This document shows positions 26,582 through 35,400 of a stretch of 61,824 nucleotides of DNA, piece by piece. The DNA lies in the NCBI GenBank assembly GCA_900551755.1, contig URXK01000010.1:1-61824 (forward strand), in the 5' to 3' direction. Position 1 is the stretch's first letter; every line of letters starts with the position of its first letter. A program made the translations under genes and the position numbers. Below the pieces are notes generated by a model. The model was not told the origin of the DNA. It was given only the letters and a program-made list of their open reading frames with translations, and searched no databases. The DNA comes from an uncultured Eubacterium sp. (GTDB lineage: Bacteria; Bacillota; Clostridia; Lachnospirales; CAG-274).

Positions 26582-27300
26582 TGACTATAGAAAAAAACAT
26601 ACAAATAAGAAAGCTTGCTACCTATAATACATTCGTAAAACAGATAACAAGCTATCTCATTGATTCGTCAATCATTTTAATATTCACTTTCTTTAATATA
26701 AAACTTTTTGTTTTTTGATTAATTATTCTTTATAACATCACTGTTACAACTAATTAATTTTTAATTGCTTAATATTGTATGCAAATTTAATTTAACATAT
26801 TAATTATACTCTTCTCTATAATCCCCATTATTAATAACATTAAACCTCAGCTCTAAACTTACACAAATATTAATTAATATAAACTATATATTCAATTTTA
26901 ACTTTAGATTTTTTATATTCAAGTATTAAAACATATTCTATTTTGCGACCTTAACTTTTTAAATTGGTTATTGTTTTTTACCAATCGTTTTATTACTTTT
27001 CAATAAATAAATCTTTTTACATTTACAAATACGGCTTACAATACTTCCTTACCATCTATGTAAATATTTCCTGGTCTTTATAACTCCATCAAACTGTAAT
27101 GTATATATGCTATTTTCTACACGATTTTGAACATTTATTTTTCATTACTCAAACAATACCAAGAATCATTTGTTACTAAAATATGTTTAAATACTTTTGT
27201 AAATGTTACAGTTTTTAAGTTATAAGACTAAACTCATACTTCTGGTGGACTCAACCCCTTTCATTTATTTGTTATAACTCATTGGTTATCTTGTATATAT
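26582..27300. other. Gene-poor AT-rich stretch with possible coding relics
   Basis: About 720 bp have no intact gene. On the minus strand short fragments look once-coding: 27036-27132 reads as ENSIYTLQFDGVIKT and, after a frameshift, GNIYIDGKEVL with a stop. A second fragment upstream (about 27140-27220) reads KTVTFTKVFKHILVTNDSWY. A consensus promoter at 27301-27329 points into the stretch. An imperfect 12-bp inverted repeat lies at about 26611-26653. Either a decayed gene or an untranslated RNA is possible. Confidence 0.35.
27036..27240 (-). pseudogene. Possible remnant of a small secreted-protein gene
   Basis: Two short reading frames on the minus strand carry protein-like sequence interrupted by stops and a frameshift. 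They are preceded by a GAAAGGGG motif and a consensus promoter. The original function is unrecognisable. The short length makes this a low-confidence call. Confidence 0.25.
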
Positions 27301-27329
27301 ATAATAACCTATATGTTCTATTTTGTCAA
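27301..27329 (-). promoter_or_regulatory. Consensus promoter without an intact gene
   Basis: Minus strand TTGACA (27324-27329), 17 bp, TATTAT (27301-27306). An inverted repeat ATAAC-n6-GTTAT lies just downstream. It reads into the gene-poor stretch. Confidence 0.65.
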
Positions 27330-27397
27330 TAGTTTTTAAAAATTTTCTATTCAAAATCTTTCACAATTTATTCAGGTACTTTTTTAGCACATTATAC

Positions 27398-27438
27398 AAA
27401 AACAGCCTCAAAAATCATAAGACTTTCAAGGCTGTTTC
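27398..27438 (-). terminator. Terminator after the 53-aa peptide gene
   Basis: Minus strand: AAACAGCCT, an inner stem of G-U and A-U pairs, a TTAT loop, then AGGCTGTTTTT. It lies three bases after the stop of the 27441-27602 gene. Confidence 0.85.
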
Positions 27439-27440
27439 AA

Positions 27441-27602
27441 TTATTTCAAAGTTTTAAGTTTTGTACTGGATAAATATCCATTATCACTAAAACTATTTTG
27501 TACAGCAGCACCATAATTACTACTCATAGTAAGCTGACTAACTCTATTATTGATATTAAAATTTCGTATATTAATATTAGGCTTTACATATTCTCTTTTC
27601 AT
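27441..27602 (-). CDS. 53-aa peptide of the KxYxxPxI type, co-transcribed with the large secreted protein
   Basis: A short open frame starts at ATG 27602, with AGGGGG seven bases upstream and 12 bases after the stop of the 987-aa secreted protein. It ends directly before a strong terminator. The N-terminus MKREYVKPNINI has the KxYxxPxI pattern seen at the start of many short precursor-like proteins of gut Firmicutes. The rest is Asn/Ser-rich and polar, without a signal peptide, membrane helix or Cys. No peptide-modifying enzyme is encoded nearby, so a modified-peptide role is not supported. Position, ribosome binding site and terminator make it a real gene; function is unknown. Confidence 0.7.
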   Translation of the reverse strand: MKREYVKPNINIRNFNINNRVSQLTMSSNYGAAVQNSFSDNGYLSSTKLKTLK

Positions 27603-27614
27603 TGTATTGCCCCC

Positions 27615-30578
27615 TTACGCAGAATATGCTGTTGTATACAATGATGGTGTAGATATAAGTATCCATTCACCATAATAATCTGAGTTACCATTGCTACCAA
27701 CATAATGCTTTCTAGCCCAAATTTCTACATTACCTGATATATTTTTAATTTCAGCACCAAAGAAACCTATGTTATCACCCCATTTAACATTACCATACTT
27801 GGAATCTGAAACATCACCGTTTAGATAATTGCTATAATTACCTGCAACTGATGCCCCAACAATAGGATTTACAGATTTTACATCATACACTGCTTCTTGA
27901 TTAGTTACAGCTTGTCCATTCCACCATATGCCCTTATAATACATTGTCGATGTTTTGATATAAACAGCATTTGATGGATTGTCAGAAGGTTTATCACCTT
28001 GAACACAAATGTCAAACCCTACATAATCATATTTTGCTAACATTTTTTCTTGTGAAGTTTCATTATCATAGCCCCACTTAAAACCACCTGTTAAAACAAT
28101 ACCATATCTAGCAGTATCTTCACCTATAGCATCGTTTTCTCTATAAATATGAGAATCTCTAGTTATTTTAGAAAATTTCAAAGTTACTGTATTAGCATCA
28201 TCATCACTATCTGTTGCACCATCTTCTTTTTCAACTCTGTAATAAATTCCCTCAAGTTTTAATAAAAAGTTAGAATTAAAATCAGGATTTACATTATAAT
28301 CACTATTGGATTTAGTTAAGTAAATATTCAATTTATTTGTGTCATTTGTTGCACCATCTAAACCTAAGCTATTAACTACAACAGTAATTGAATTTTTATT
28401 TTTCAAACTAGCATCACCCATTATTTTAACTTTAGTATCACTAATTCTAATTTCACCTATTTCAACACTACCTTTTAAAGTAATATCACTATTTGCATAA
28501 ATATCACTTCTTGATGCTCCAGAATTTCCATTATTATCATAATTATTATTTGACCTTATCTGTGCATCACAATTTTCATTAAATACTAGATTTGAACCAT
28601 TTAATACTGATAATGCACCACTCATACTAATGTCCTTTGTTGCATTGTAATAAATATCCACTTTATCAATAACAATTTTACAATAATCATTAGCACATAT
28701 TAAACCATTACAATAATTTTGAGTAATATCAGCACCATTTATTGTTACTGTTGATAAGCCTGTACCTTGCAAAGGTTCAATTACACCATAATAGCCACCA
28801 TTATGCCACTTTTGATAATGGTCAACAACATAATTTCTTACAAAGGCTACCTTTTCCTTTATATTAACATTACCATCTTTAACTGCAATAAATGCACCAA
28901 ATTCACTACCCATATCTATACCATTTATAAGAGGGCTTAATGTTCTTGTTGCAGCATCAAACTTAAAGCCACCATCAAATATTACAGCATCATTGCCATT
29001 ATCTGAACCGATTGTTAATGTAGCTCCATTAGTTACAGCAATAAAATTTTCTAAATAATAGGTAGTCCAATCGTTAAGTTTATAACTATAATTTTCCGTA
29101 TCTCTTATTATTGAATATCTTATATCTCCGGCAGATTTTAAAGTTACATTAGTATTTTCACCACTTAATATTGGAGCTTTATAATAATAATTTCTATATA
29201 AATTTCCTGTTGTTGGTATATCATCAGCACCAATGTAATAATTATCATTAAGCAAAATAGTTGCCCTATGACCATTAGCCAATGTTACTGCCTCAAGAAA
29301 AGTCATACAATTAGTTTCTGTGCCATCTTCTAAAACAACTGTAAACATTGGATATTCTTTTATTTCATTGCCACCTGTTCCATTTTCAATAAAACCAATA
29401 CCATATATTTTTACCTTTGAACCCTCTGAATATATGTAATAAGTTTTTCCCATCTCTACTTGAAAACTTTCATTTATTATTACATCACTAGTTCCTGTAT
29501 TTTTATAAACATAATTGCAAATATGTGTTGTTTTTCCCTTACCAACACTAGCTTTTACTATGAGTTTACCATCTGAAGGAGCAGTAAAACCAACATAAGC
29601 ACCAGATTTTGGATTATGATTTTTAATCACAGGGTCACTTGTACCTTGAGCATACTTACCCTTTTCATAATATGTAAACTTCTCACCTGCATATAATGTA
29701 TTATTAACATCAGTATCAATGCCATTAGTTAAATCCCAAGTAGTTGCTTCAACAGGAGCTTCTGTTGTTGCTTCTGTTGGTTCCTCATAATCATCACTAT
29801 CTGGTACAAATTCAAGATAATAAATTATTATCTTTGAACCTGTTAAATATGTCTTGTATTCTGTACCATTTGTTATGTCATAAGTAGCCTTAATATATTT
29901 TGTTGCACCAGAACTATTGCTTACATTTTCATTAAATATAACGCCACTTTTGCCATTATTTATTTTATAAGCAATAGTAAATTTGCCATCACAATAAGCA
30001 TTAAATGTGACACCATTGCCATTAGATGTAGCAACTATACTATTTGAATAGACATTCCCATCAAAAGTTGCTCCACTACCTTTAAGAAAACTACCATTAA
30101 ATTTAAGTCCAGCATCATAATCGCCATCATTTCTGTCTGACATTGCCCAAATGTAAGGTGTACCGTGACTTTCTTCTGTAGTTGTTTCTGTCAATTCCTC
30201 TGTTGTAATTTCAGTTGTTGTTTCGGTACTTTCTTCATCACCAACTATTATTACATCAGCATTTGTACTTTCTTCAACTGTAGCATCATCAGCATCAATT
30301 ACAGTATCATCTGCTATAGGAGCAAAAGTTTCTCCCTCTGTTATTTCCTCTGACGATTCTTCAGTTAATTCTTCTGACAATTCTTCAGAATTTTCATTAT
30401 ATAACACAGTATTATCATCAGCTATAGCTTCATCACCAGTTGTATCATTTTCTTCAAGATAATCCATTATATCTTGAAAGTCAACTACAGTTGCTGAGCC
30501 TGTGTCATCAGCCATAGCCATAAGACAGACATTAAATGTCATAAGTATTGATAAAAATAAAGCACATAATCTTTTCAT
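27615..30578 (-). CDS. Large secreted beta-helix-type protein of unknown function
   Basis: The 987-aa protein has a signal peptide (cut likely near AMADD), then an acidic Thr/Glu-rich linker (about 50-140). Two related jelly-roll-like segments follow (about 148-265 and 285-400; KGSGATFDGNVYSNSIVATS and AGEKFTYYEKGKY regions). The middle (about 410-780) is repetitive and beta-helix-like with short turns (GALSVLNGSNLVFNENCDAQ). The C-terminal 200 residues have no sorting signal, dockerin or anchor, so it may be released. It is the first gene of a two-gene unit with the 53-aa peptide. Its promoter overlaps a perfect palindrome at 30653-30667. Confidence 0.82.
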   Translation of the reverse strand: MKRLCALFLSILMTFNVCLMAMADDTGSATVVDFQDIMDYLEENDTTGDEAIADDNTVLYNENSEELSEELTEESSEEITEGETFAPIADDTVIDADDATVEESTNADVIIVGDEESTETTTEITTEELTETTTEESHGTPYIWAMSDRNDGDYDAGLKFNGSFLKGSGATFDGNVYSNSIVATSNGNGVTFNAYCDGKFTIAYKINNGKSGVIFNENVSNSSGATKYIKATYDITNGTEYKTYLTGSKIIIYYLEFVPDSDDYEEPTEATTEAPVEATTWDLTNGIDTDVNNTLYAGEKFTYYEKGKYAQGTSDPVIKNHNPKSGAYVGFTAPSDGKLIVKASVGKGKTTHICNYVYKNTGTSDVIINESFQVEMGKTYYIYSEGSKVKIYGIGFIENGTGGNEIKEYPMFTVVLEDGTETNCMTFLEAVTLANGHRATILLNDNYYIGADDIPTTGNLYRNYYYKAPILSGENTNVTLKSAGDIRYSIIRDTENYSYKLNDWTTYYLENFIAVTNGATLTIGSDNGNDAVIFDGGFKFDAATRTLSPLINGIDMGSEFGAFIAVKDGNVNIKEKVAFVRNYVVDHYQKWHNGGYYGVIEPLQGTGLSTVTINGADITQNYCNGLICANDYCKIVIDKVDIYYNATKDISMSGALSVLNGSNLVFNENCDAQIRSNNNYDNNGNSGASRSDIYANSDITLKGSVEIGEIRISDTKVKIMGDASLKNKNSITVVVNSLGLDGATNDTNKLNIYLTKSNSDYNVNPDFNSNFLLKLEGIYYRVEKEDGATDSDDDANTVTLKFSKITRDSHIYRENDAIGEDTARYGIVLTGGFKWGYDNETSQEKMLAKYDYVGFDICVQGDKPSDNPSNAVYIKTSTMYYKGIWWNGQAVTNQEAVYDVKSVNPIVGASVAGNYSNYLNGDVSDSKYGNVKWGDNIGFFGAEIKNISGNVEIWARKHYVGSNGNSDYYGEWILISTPSLYTTAYSA

Positions 30579-30639
30579 AAAATCTCCCCCTTTTCGTTTA
30601 ATATATTATTATATGCAAATTATTATCTACACAAACACT

Positions 30640-30668
30640 ATTATATAAAATATGATAACTGTTATCAA
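30640..30668 (-). promoter_or_regulatory. Promoter of the 987-aa secreted protein gene
   Basis: Minus strand TTGATA (30663-30668), 17 bp, perfect TATAAT (30640-30645). Leader of about 55 nt with AAAGGGGG before the start. Confidence 0.75.
30653..30667. promoter_or_regulatory. 15-bp palindromic operator (Fur-family-like)
   Basis: TGATAAC-n-GTTATCA is a perfect 7-1-7 palindrome overlapping the -35 box. It agrees with the Fur-family half-site pattern TGATAAT at six of seven places in each arm. The regulator is not known. Confidence 0.5.
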
Positions 30669-30734
30669 TAGTAAATAATTACAATATTCTTAATATTTTA
30701 GTGGGATTAATTTACATTTTATACATAAACTACA

Positions 30735-30773
30735 CAAAAAAATAAAAGTCCGAGATTTCAGACTTTTATTTTC
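30735..30773 (-). terminator. Terminator after the NCS2 permease gene
   Basis: Minus strand: a 15-bp stem (AAAATAAAAGTCTGA, one G-U pair) with a four-base loop, then a T-run. Confidence 0.85.
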
Positions 30774-30789
30774 TAATTATAACTATTTA

Positions 30790-32142
30790 TTAATTATTTT
30801 CACTTGAATTATTTTCTGAGTTTCCTTTTTTAACTTCCATATTCTTTGGAAGCACAATATTTAAGAATATAGCAACAATAAATACAACAGCAACGCAGTT
30901 TTCTGCAAATACATTTTGTACAATCTGAGGGAATACATTAAATAATTCCTTAACCTGTGTAAAACCAATACCTGTACTTAATGAAAGAGCTACAATAGTT
31001 ATGTTTCTTTGTGAATAGCCACAATTGCCAATCATTTGAATACCACTAACTACAATTGAACCAAACATCATTAATGTACAGCCACCAAGAACTGCATTTG
31101 GAAGTGTAGCAAGAACAGCACCAAACATAGGGAAAAGACCAGCTAACACCATAATAATTGCACCCATAAGTATAGTAAATCTATTTACAACCTTAGTCAT
31201 TGCAATAAGACCAACATTTTGAGCAAATGAAGTAATTGGTAAACAACCAAATAAACCAGAAATAGCACTTACATAACCGTCACAAGCAATAGAACCTGCT
31301 GTTTCCTTATGAGTTGAATTTCTATTTAAGCCGGCATTAGCAAGGGCTGATGTATCACCTATTGTTTCTGTAGCAGAAACAAGGAAAATCAAAGTAACTG
31401 ACACAATAGCACCAATGTTAAATTCAGGCTTAAATGGTAAAAGCTCTGGTAATGAAATAAATCCGGCACTTTTAATAGCCGAAAAATCAACCATACCCAT
31501 ACATATTGCAACTATGTAACCTACAGCTAAACCAAATAAAACAGAAAGTGGCTTAAGTTTATCCTTTGCAAATATGTTAAAACCAATACAACATAAAAGA
31601 GTAAATGTACCCAAGAACCAGTTCTTTAATGAACCAAAATCAGCAGCACCAGAACCACCACCAAATGAACTTGCACCAACTGACAAAAGAGAAAAACCAA
31701 TTGCTGTAACTACACTAGCAGAAACAATAGGTGAAATAATTTTAATCCAATATTTTGCAAGTAAACCTAATGTACCTTCAATCAAACCACCAATAATAAT
31801 TGCTCCTGTTATAGCACCATATCCATAAGTTGGTCCTATATAGCAAAATACAGAAACAAATGTAAAGCTAATACCCATAACTATAGGAAGTCCTGAACCA
31901 ATTTTCCATAATGGAAATAACTGTACAATTGTACCTAAACCTGCAATAAGCATTGCACACTGAATAAGCATTGCTGTTTTATCTGCTGGCAAGCCACAAG
32001 CACTTGCTACTATAATTATTGGTGAAATATTAGCAACAAACATTGCTAATACATGTTGTAAGCCAAAAGGTACAGCATTTTTAACAGGTACTCTGCCCTC
32101 TAGCTTGTAAATGTTATCTATTGAATAATTTTTACTACTCAT
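30790..32142 (-). CDS. NCS2-family nucleobase permease, probably xanthine/urate
   Basis: The 450-aa protein with about 14 membrane segments belongs to the nucleobase-ascorbate transporter family (NCS2). The conserved TM8 acidic motif SATETIGDTSA and the NAT signature FAQNVGLIAMTK in TM10 are present. The Q-N-x-G form of the signature favours purine substrates such as xanthine or uric acid over uracil. It starts 25 bp after a small membrane protein gene that itself follows polC, so it could be the distal gene of the long housekeeping transcript. No purine riboswitch is seen. A strong terminator follows. Confidence 0.92.
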   Translation of the reverse strand: MSSKNYSIDNIYKLEGRVPVKNAVPFGLQHVLAMFVANISPIIIVASACGLPADKTAMLIQCAMLIAGLGTIVQLFPLWKIGSGLPIVMGISFTFVSVFCYIGPTYGYGAITGAIIIGGLIEGTLGLLAKYWIKIISPIVSASVVTAIGFSLLSVGASSFGGGSGAADFGSLKNWFLGTFTLLCCIGFNIFAKDKLKPLSVLFGLAVGYIVAICMGMVDFSAIKSAGFISLPELLPFKPEFNIGAIVSVTLIFLVSATETIGDTSALANAGLNRNSTHKETAGSIACDGYVSAISGLFGCLPITSFAQNVGLIAMTKVVNRFTILMGAIIMVLAGLFPMFGAVLATLPNAVLGGCTLMMFGSIVVSGIQMIGNCGYSQRNITIVALSLSTGIGFTQVKELFNVFPQIVQNVFAENCVAVVFIVAIFLNIVLPKNMEVKKGNSENNSSENN

Positions 32143-32167
32143 TTTTTCCTACCTTTACTTTTGTATA

Positions 32168-32449
32168 TTATTTATTTTTTTCAATTAAAATATTTAAACT
32201 AATTGTAATTATTAATGAAATAATAGAAACACAAATCAATGCTCCCATTGTATCCATAAGTGCTGTAAAATCTCCATTCACAACTCTGCTATTTATATCT
32301 AAAAACTGTAATATAAATGCAGTTGCACAAAAAGTCATACTCATAATTTGATATTTTCCAATTGATTTATTGTTTTTATTTTTGACAATCAATATTAATG
32401 GTATAGCCCAAGATATAAGCACTAATACAACACTCAATATATTATACAT
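32168..32449 (-). CDS. Small three-TM membrane protein of unknown function
   Basis: The 93-aa protein has three hydrophobic helices (about 3-22, 36-50, 68-90). There are no catalytic motifs. Its AAGGAGG ribosome binding site overlaps the polC stop codon, so it is translated from the polC transcript. The NCS2 permease gene follows after 25 bp. Whether it assists the permease is unknown. Confidence 0.75.
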   Translation of the reverse strand: MYNILSVVLVLISWAIPLILIVKNKNNKSIGKYQIMSMTFCATAFILQFLDINSRVVNGDFTALMDTMGALICVSIISLIITISLNILIEKNK

Positions 32450-32458
32450 AGTACCTCC

Positions 32459-35400
32459 TTATACAAATAATGTAAGCTGGTCGGTTTCTCTCATATTGCC
32501 AAGTACACCAGCATCTTTAAGCATTTGTATATTACTCTGACCTAAACCAGTTCTTTTTTGCAATTCCTCAATTGTTTCAAATGTGCCATCATCTCTTGCA
32601 TTTACTAATGATTCTGCAGCAGTAACACCAAAGCCTGATATTGTACAAAATGGAGGTAATATATATTTTCCATCATCTTTATCGATTACTTTAAATTTAG
32701 TCGTTCCAGATTCATACAAATCTATTGGAGCAAACTTTATACCTCTTGCATAAAGTTCTATAACTAATTTAAGCATATCAGCTGTTGTCTTATCCTTAGC
32801 ACTAGCCTCTTTACCCATAGCCATAATAGAGCTATAAGTTTCTCTTGCCTTATTTTCGCCAAAGCACATTATTTGATAATCAAAATCATCATACTTTACT
32901 GAAAATGTTGCAGCATAAAAAGCCTCTGGATAATTTATTTTAAAATAGCCTATTCTAAAAGTGTTAGTACAATAAGCCACAGCGTGTCCCTTTGGGAACA
33001 TATACTTTATTTTTTTACAACTGCCAATATACCAATCTGGTACATTATGTTCACGCATAAGTGCTTCCTCATCACCAGTTAAGCCCTTGCCCTTTCTAAC
33101 GTGTTCCATTATTGAGAAGGCATCTTTATTAGGCAATCCGTGAAGCTGGAGATAAACCATAATATCATCTCGAGTTGGTATAACCTCGTTAAGAGTACAA
33201 GTACCATTAGCAATAAGTTCCTGTGCATTACCATTCCAAACATCAGTACCGTGAGAAAGTCCAGAAATCTTAACTAAACCAGAAAAAGACTGTGGCTGTG
33301 TTTCAACAAGCATACCAATAACAAAAGGTGTACCAAATTCAGGCAAACCTAAAGAACCAGTGGGACAACCATTAATATCATCAGGCTTTAATCCAAGTGC
33401 CTCTGGACTAGTAAATAATGACATTGTTTCTTTGTCATTCATAGGTACTTTTAATGGGTCAAACCCTGTTATATCGTGAAACATTCTTAATATTGTAGGC
33501 ACATCGTGACCAAGCATATCAAGTTTTAACAAACAACTATCAATTTTGTGATAATCAAAGTGAGTTGTCTTAACTCCCGATTCGGCTTTGTTAGCTGGAT
33601 GCTGAACTGGGCAAAACTCATAAATATCAGTATAATCAGGTACAACTACAAGACCACCTGGGTGCTGACCTGTTGACCTTTTAACACCAACACAGCCATT
33701 AACAAGCCATCGTTTTTTAGCACCTTTCATATTTATACCTTTTGCCTCACAATATTTCAAAACATATCCAAAAACAGTTTTATCCTGAAGTGTAGCAATA
33801 GTACCAGCCTTAAATACGTGACCTTCACCGAAAAGCTCCTCACAATATCTATGGGCTCTTGTTTGGTCCTCACCAGAGAAATTAAGGTCAATATCTGGCT
33901 CTTTATCACCATTAAAACCTAAGAAAGTTTCAAAAGGTATTGCCTGCCCGTCCTTGTTCATATCAGCACCACAATGTGGGCATTTTCTATCTGGAAGGTC
34001 AAAGCCTGAGTTACCAGCAACCTTTTGTACTTCTTCAGATGTAAAATCTGAGTATTTGCAATTAGGACAAACATAATGTGGGTCAAGAGGATTAACCTCT
34101 GTAATACCAGCCATAGTTGCAGCAAAGGAACTACCTACAGAACCTCTTGAACCTACAATATAACCGTGTGCATTAGAGTCCCAAACAAGTTTTTGAGCAA
34201 TAATATAAAGCACAGCATATCCATTACCAATAATAGAATCAAGTTCTCGATTTAATCTATCCTCTATATTAGGTGGCAATGGGTCACCATATATTGACTT
34301 AGCTTTATTTGTTGTTATTTCCCTTAACTCATCATCAGCACCTTCAATAACTGGAGGACATTTCCTATTAGGTACAGCATAAATATCATCATCTATCATA
34401 TCTGCAACTAAATTTGTATTTGTAACAACTATTTCGTATGCCTTTTCTGGTGGAATATACTTAAATTCATCAAGCATTTCCTTAGTTGTTCTAAAATACA
34501 AAGGTGGCTGATTTTCTACATCTTCAACCTTATAGCCTTCGCCTACTTGAACTATTTTTCTAAAATCTGCATATTCTGGGTCAATAAAATGAACATCACC
34601 TGTTGCTACAACTGGTTTATTATATTTATCGCCAAGGTCAATGATTCGTTTGTTAAGACGCTCAAGGTCCTCCCAGCCATTAACAGTTTTACCATTTTTC
34701 TTAGTATTTCCAATCATATACTGGTTATTGCCTAAAGGCTGAACTTCAAGATAATCATAAAAATCTACAATTTCCTTTATATCCTCATCTGGCAAGTCAT
34801 TATAAACAGCCTCATACAAGTCACCAGCCTCACAAGCTGAGCCAAGTATAAAATTATCTCTATATTTAATAATTTCAGATTTAGGAAAATGAGGTCTACC
34901 ACCTCTAACACCAAAATATTTAATATGTGCATCAGATACAAGCTGATATAAATTTTTAACGCCTGCTTGATTTTTAGCAAATATTATAATATGGTATCTT
35001 TTTCTTATTTTAGATTTATCAATATTCTTAGCACCAAGTTCATTTAAACTATCAACAGTTTCTTCACCTAAATCTTTAAGCATATCTATAAATTTAATAA
35101 AACATTCAGCAGTAGCTTCTGCATCATCAACAGCTCTGTGATGATTTTCAAGAGAAACACCCACAGCCTCACATATTGTATCAAGTTTAAAATTATTTAA
35201 CTTTGGCAAAAGAGTTTTACCAAGTTCCACTGTATCAATAATAGTGTTATCAAATATTATGCTGTTAGCCTTAGCATATCTTTTAAGAAAAGCTGTATCA
35301 AATCCAGCATTATGAGCAACAACAACACTATCACCTATAAAGTCAAGAAATTCTGGTAAAATTTCATTTTCAATAGGTGCATTTTCAACCATATCATCAT

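Noticed and set aside
26611..26653. Imperfect 12-bp inverted repeat as a terminator
   Set aside because: Loop of about 18 bases, G-U pairs and no adjacent T-run; no gene clearly ends here.
27220..27237. Five-codon leader peptide (ATG AGT TTA GTC TTA TAA) after the promoter at 27301
   Set aside because: The ribosome binding site is too far away and no attenuator hairpin or regulated gene follows.
30579..32167. Purine riboswitch near the NCS2 permease
   Set aside because: The gap before the permease is only 25 bp and no conserved aptamer core is visible.
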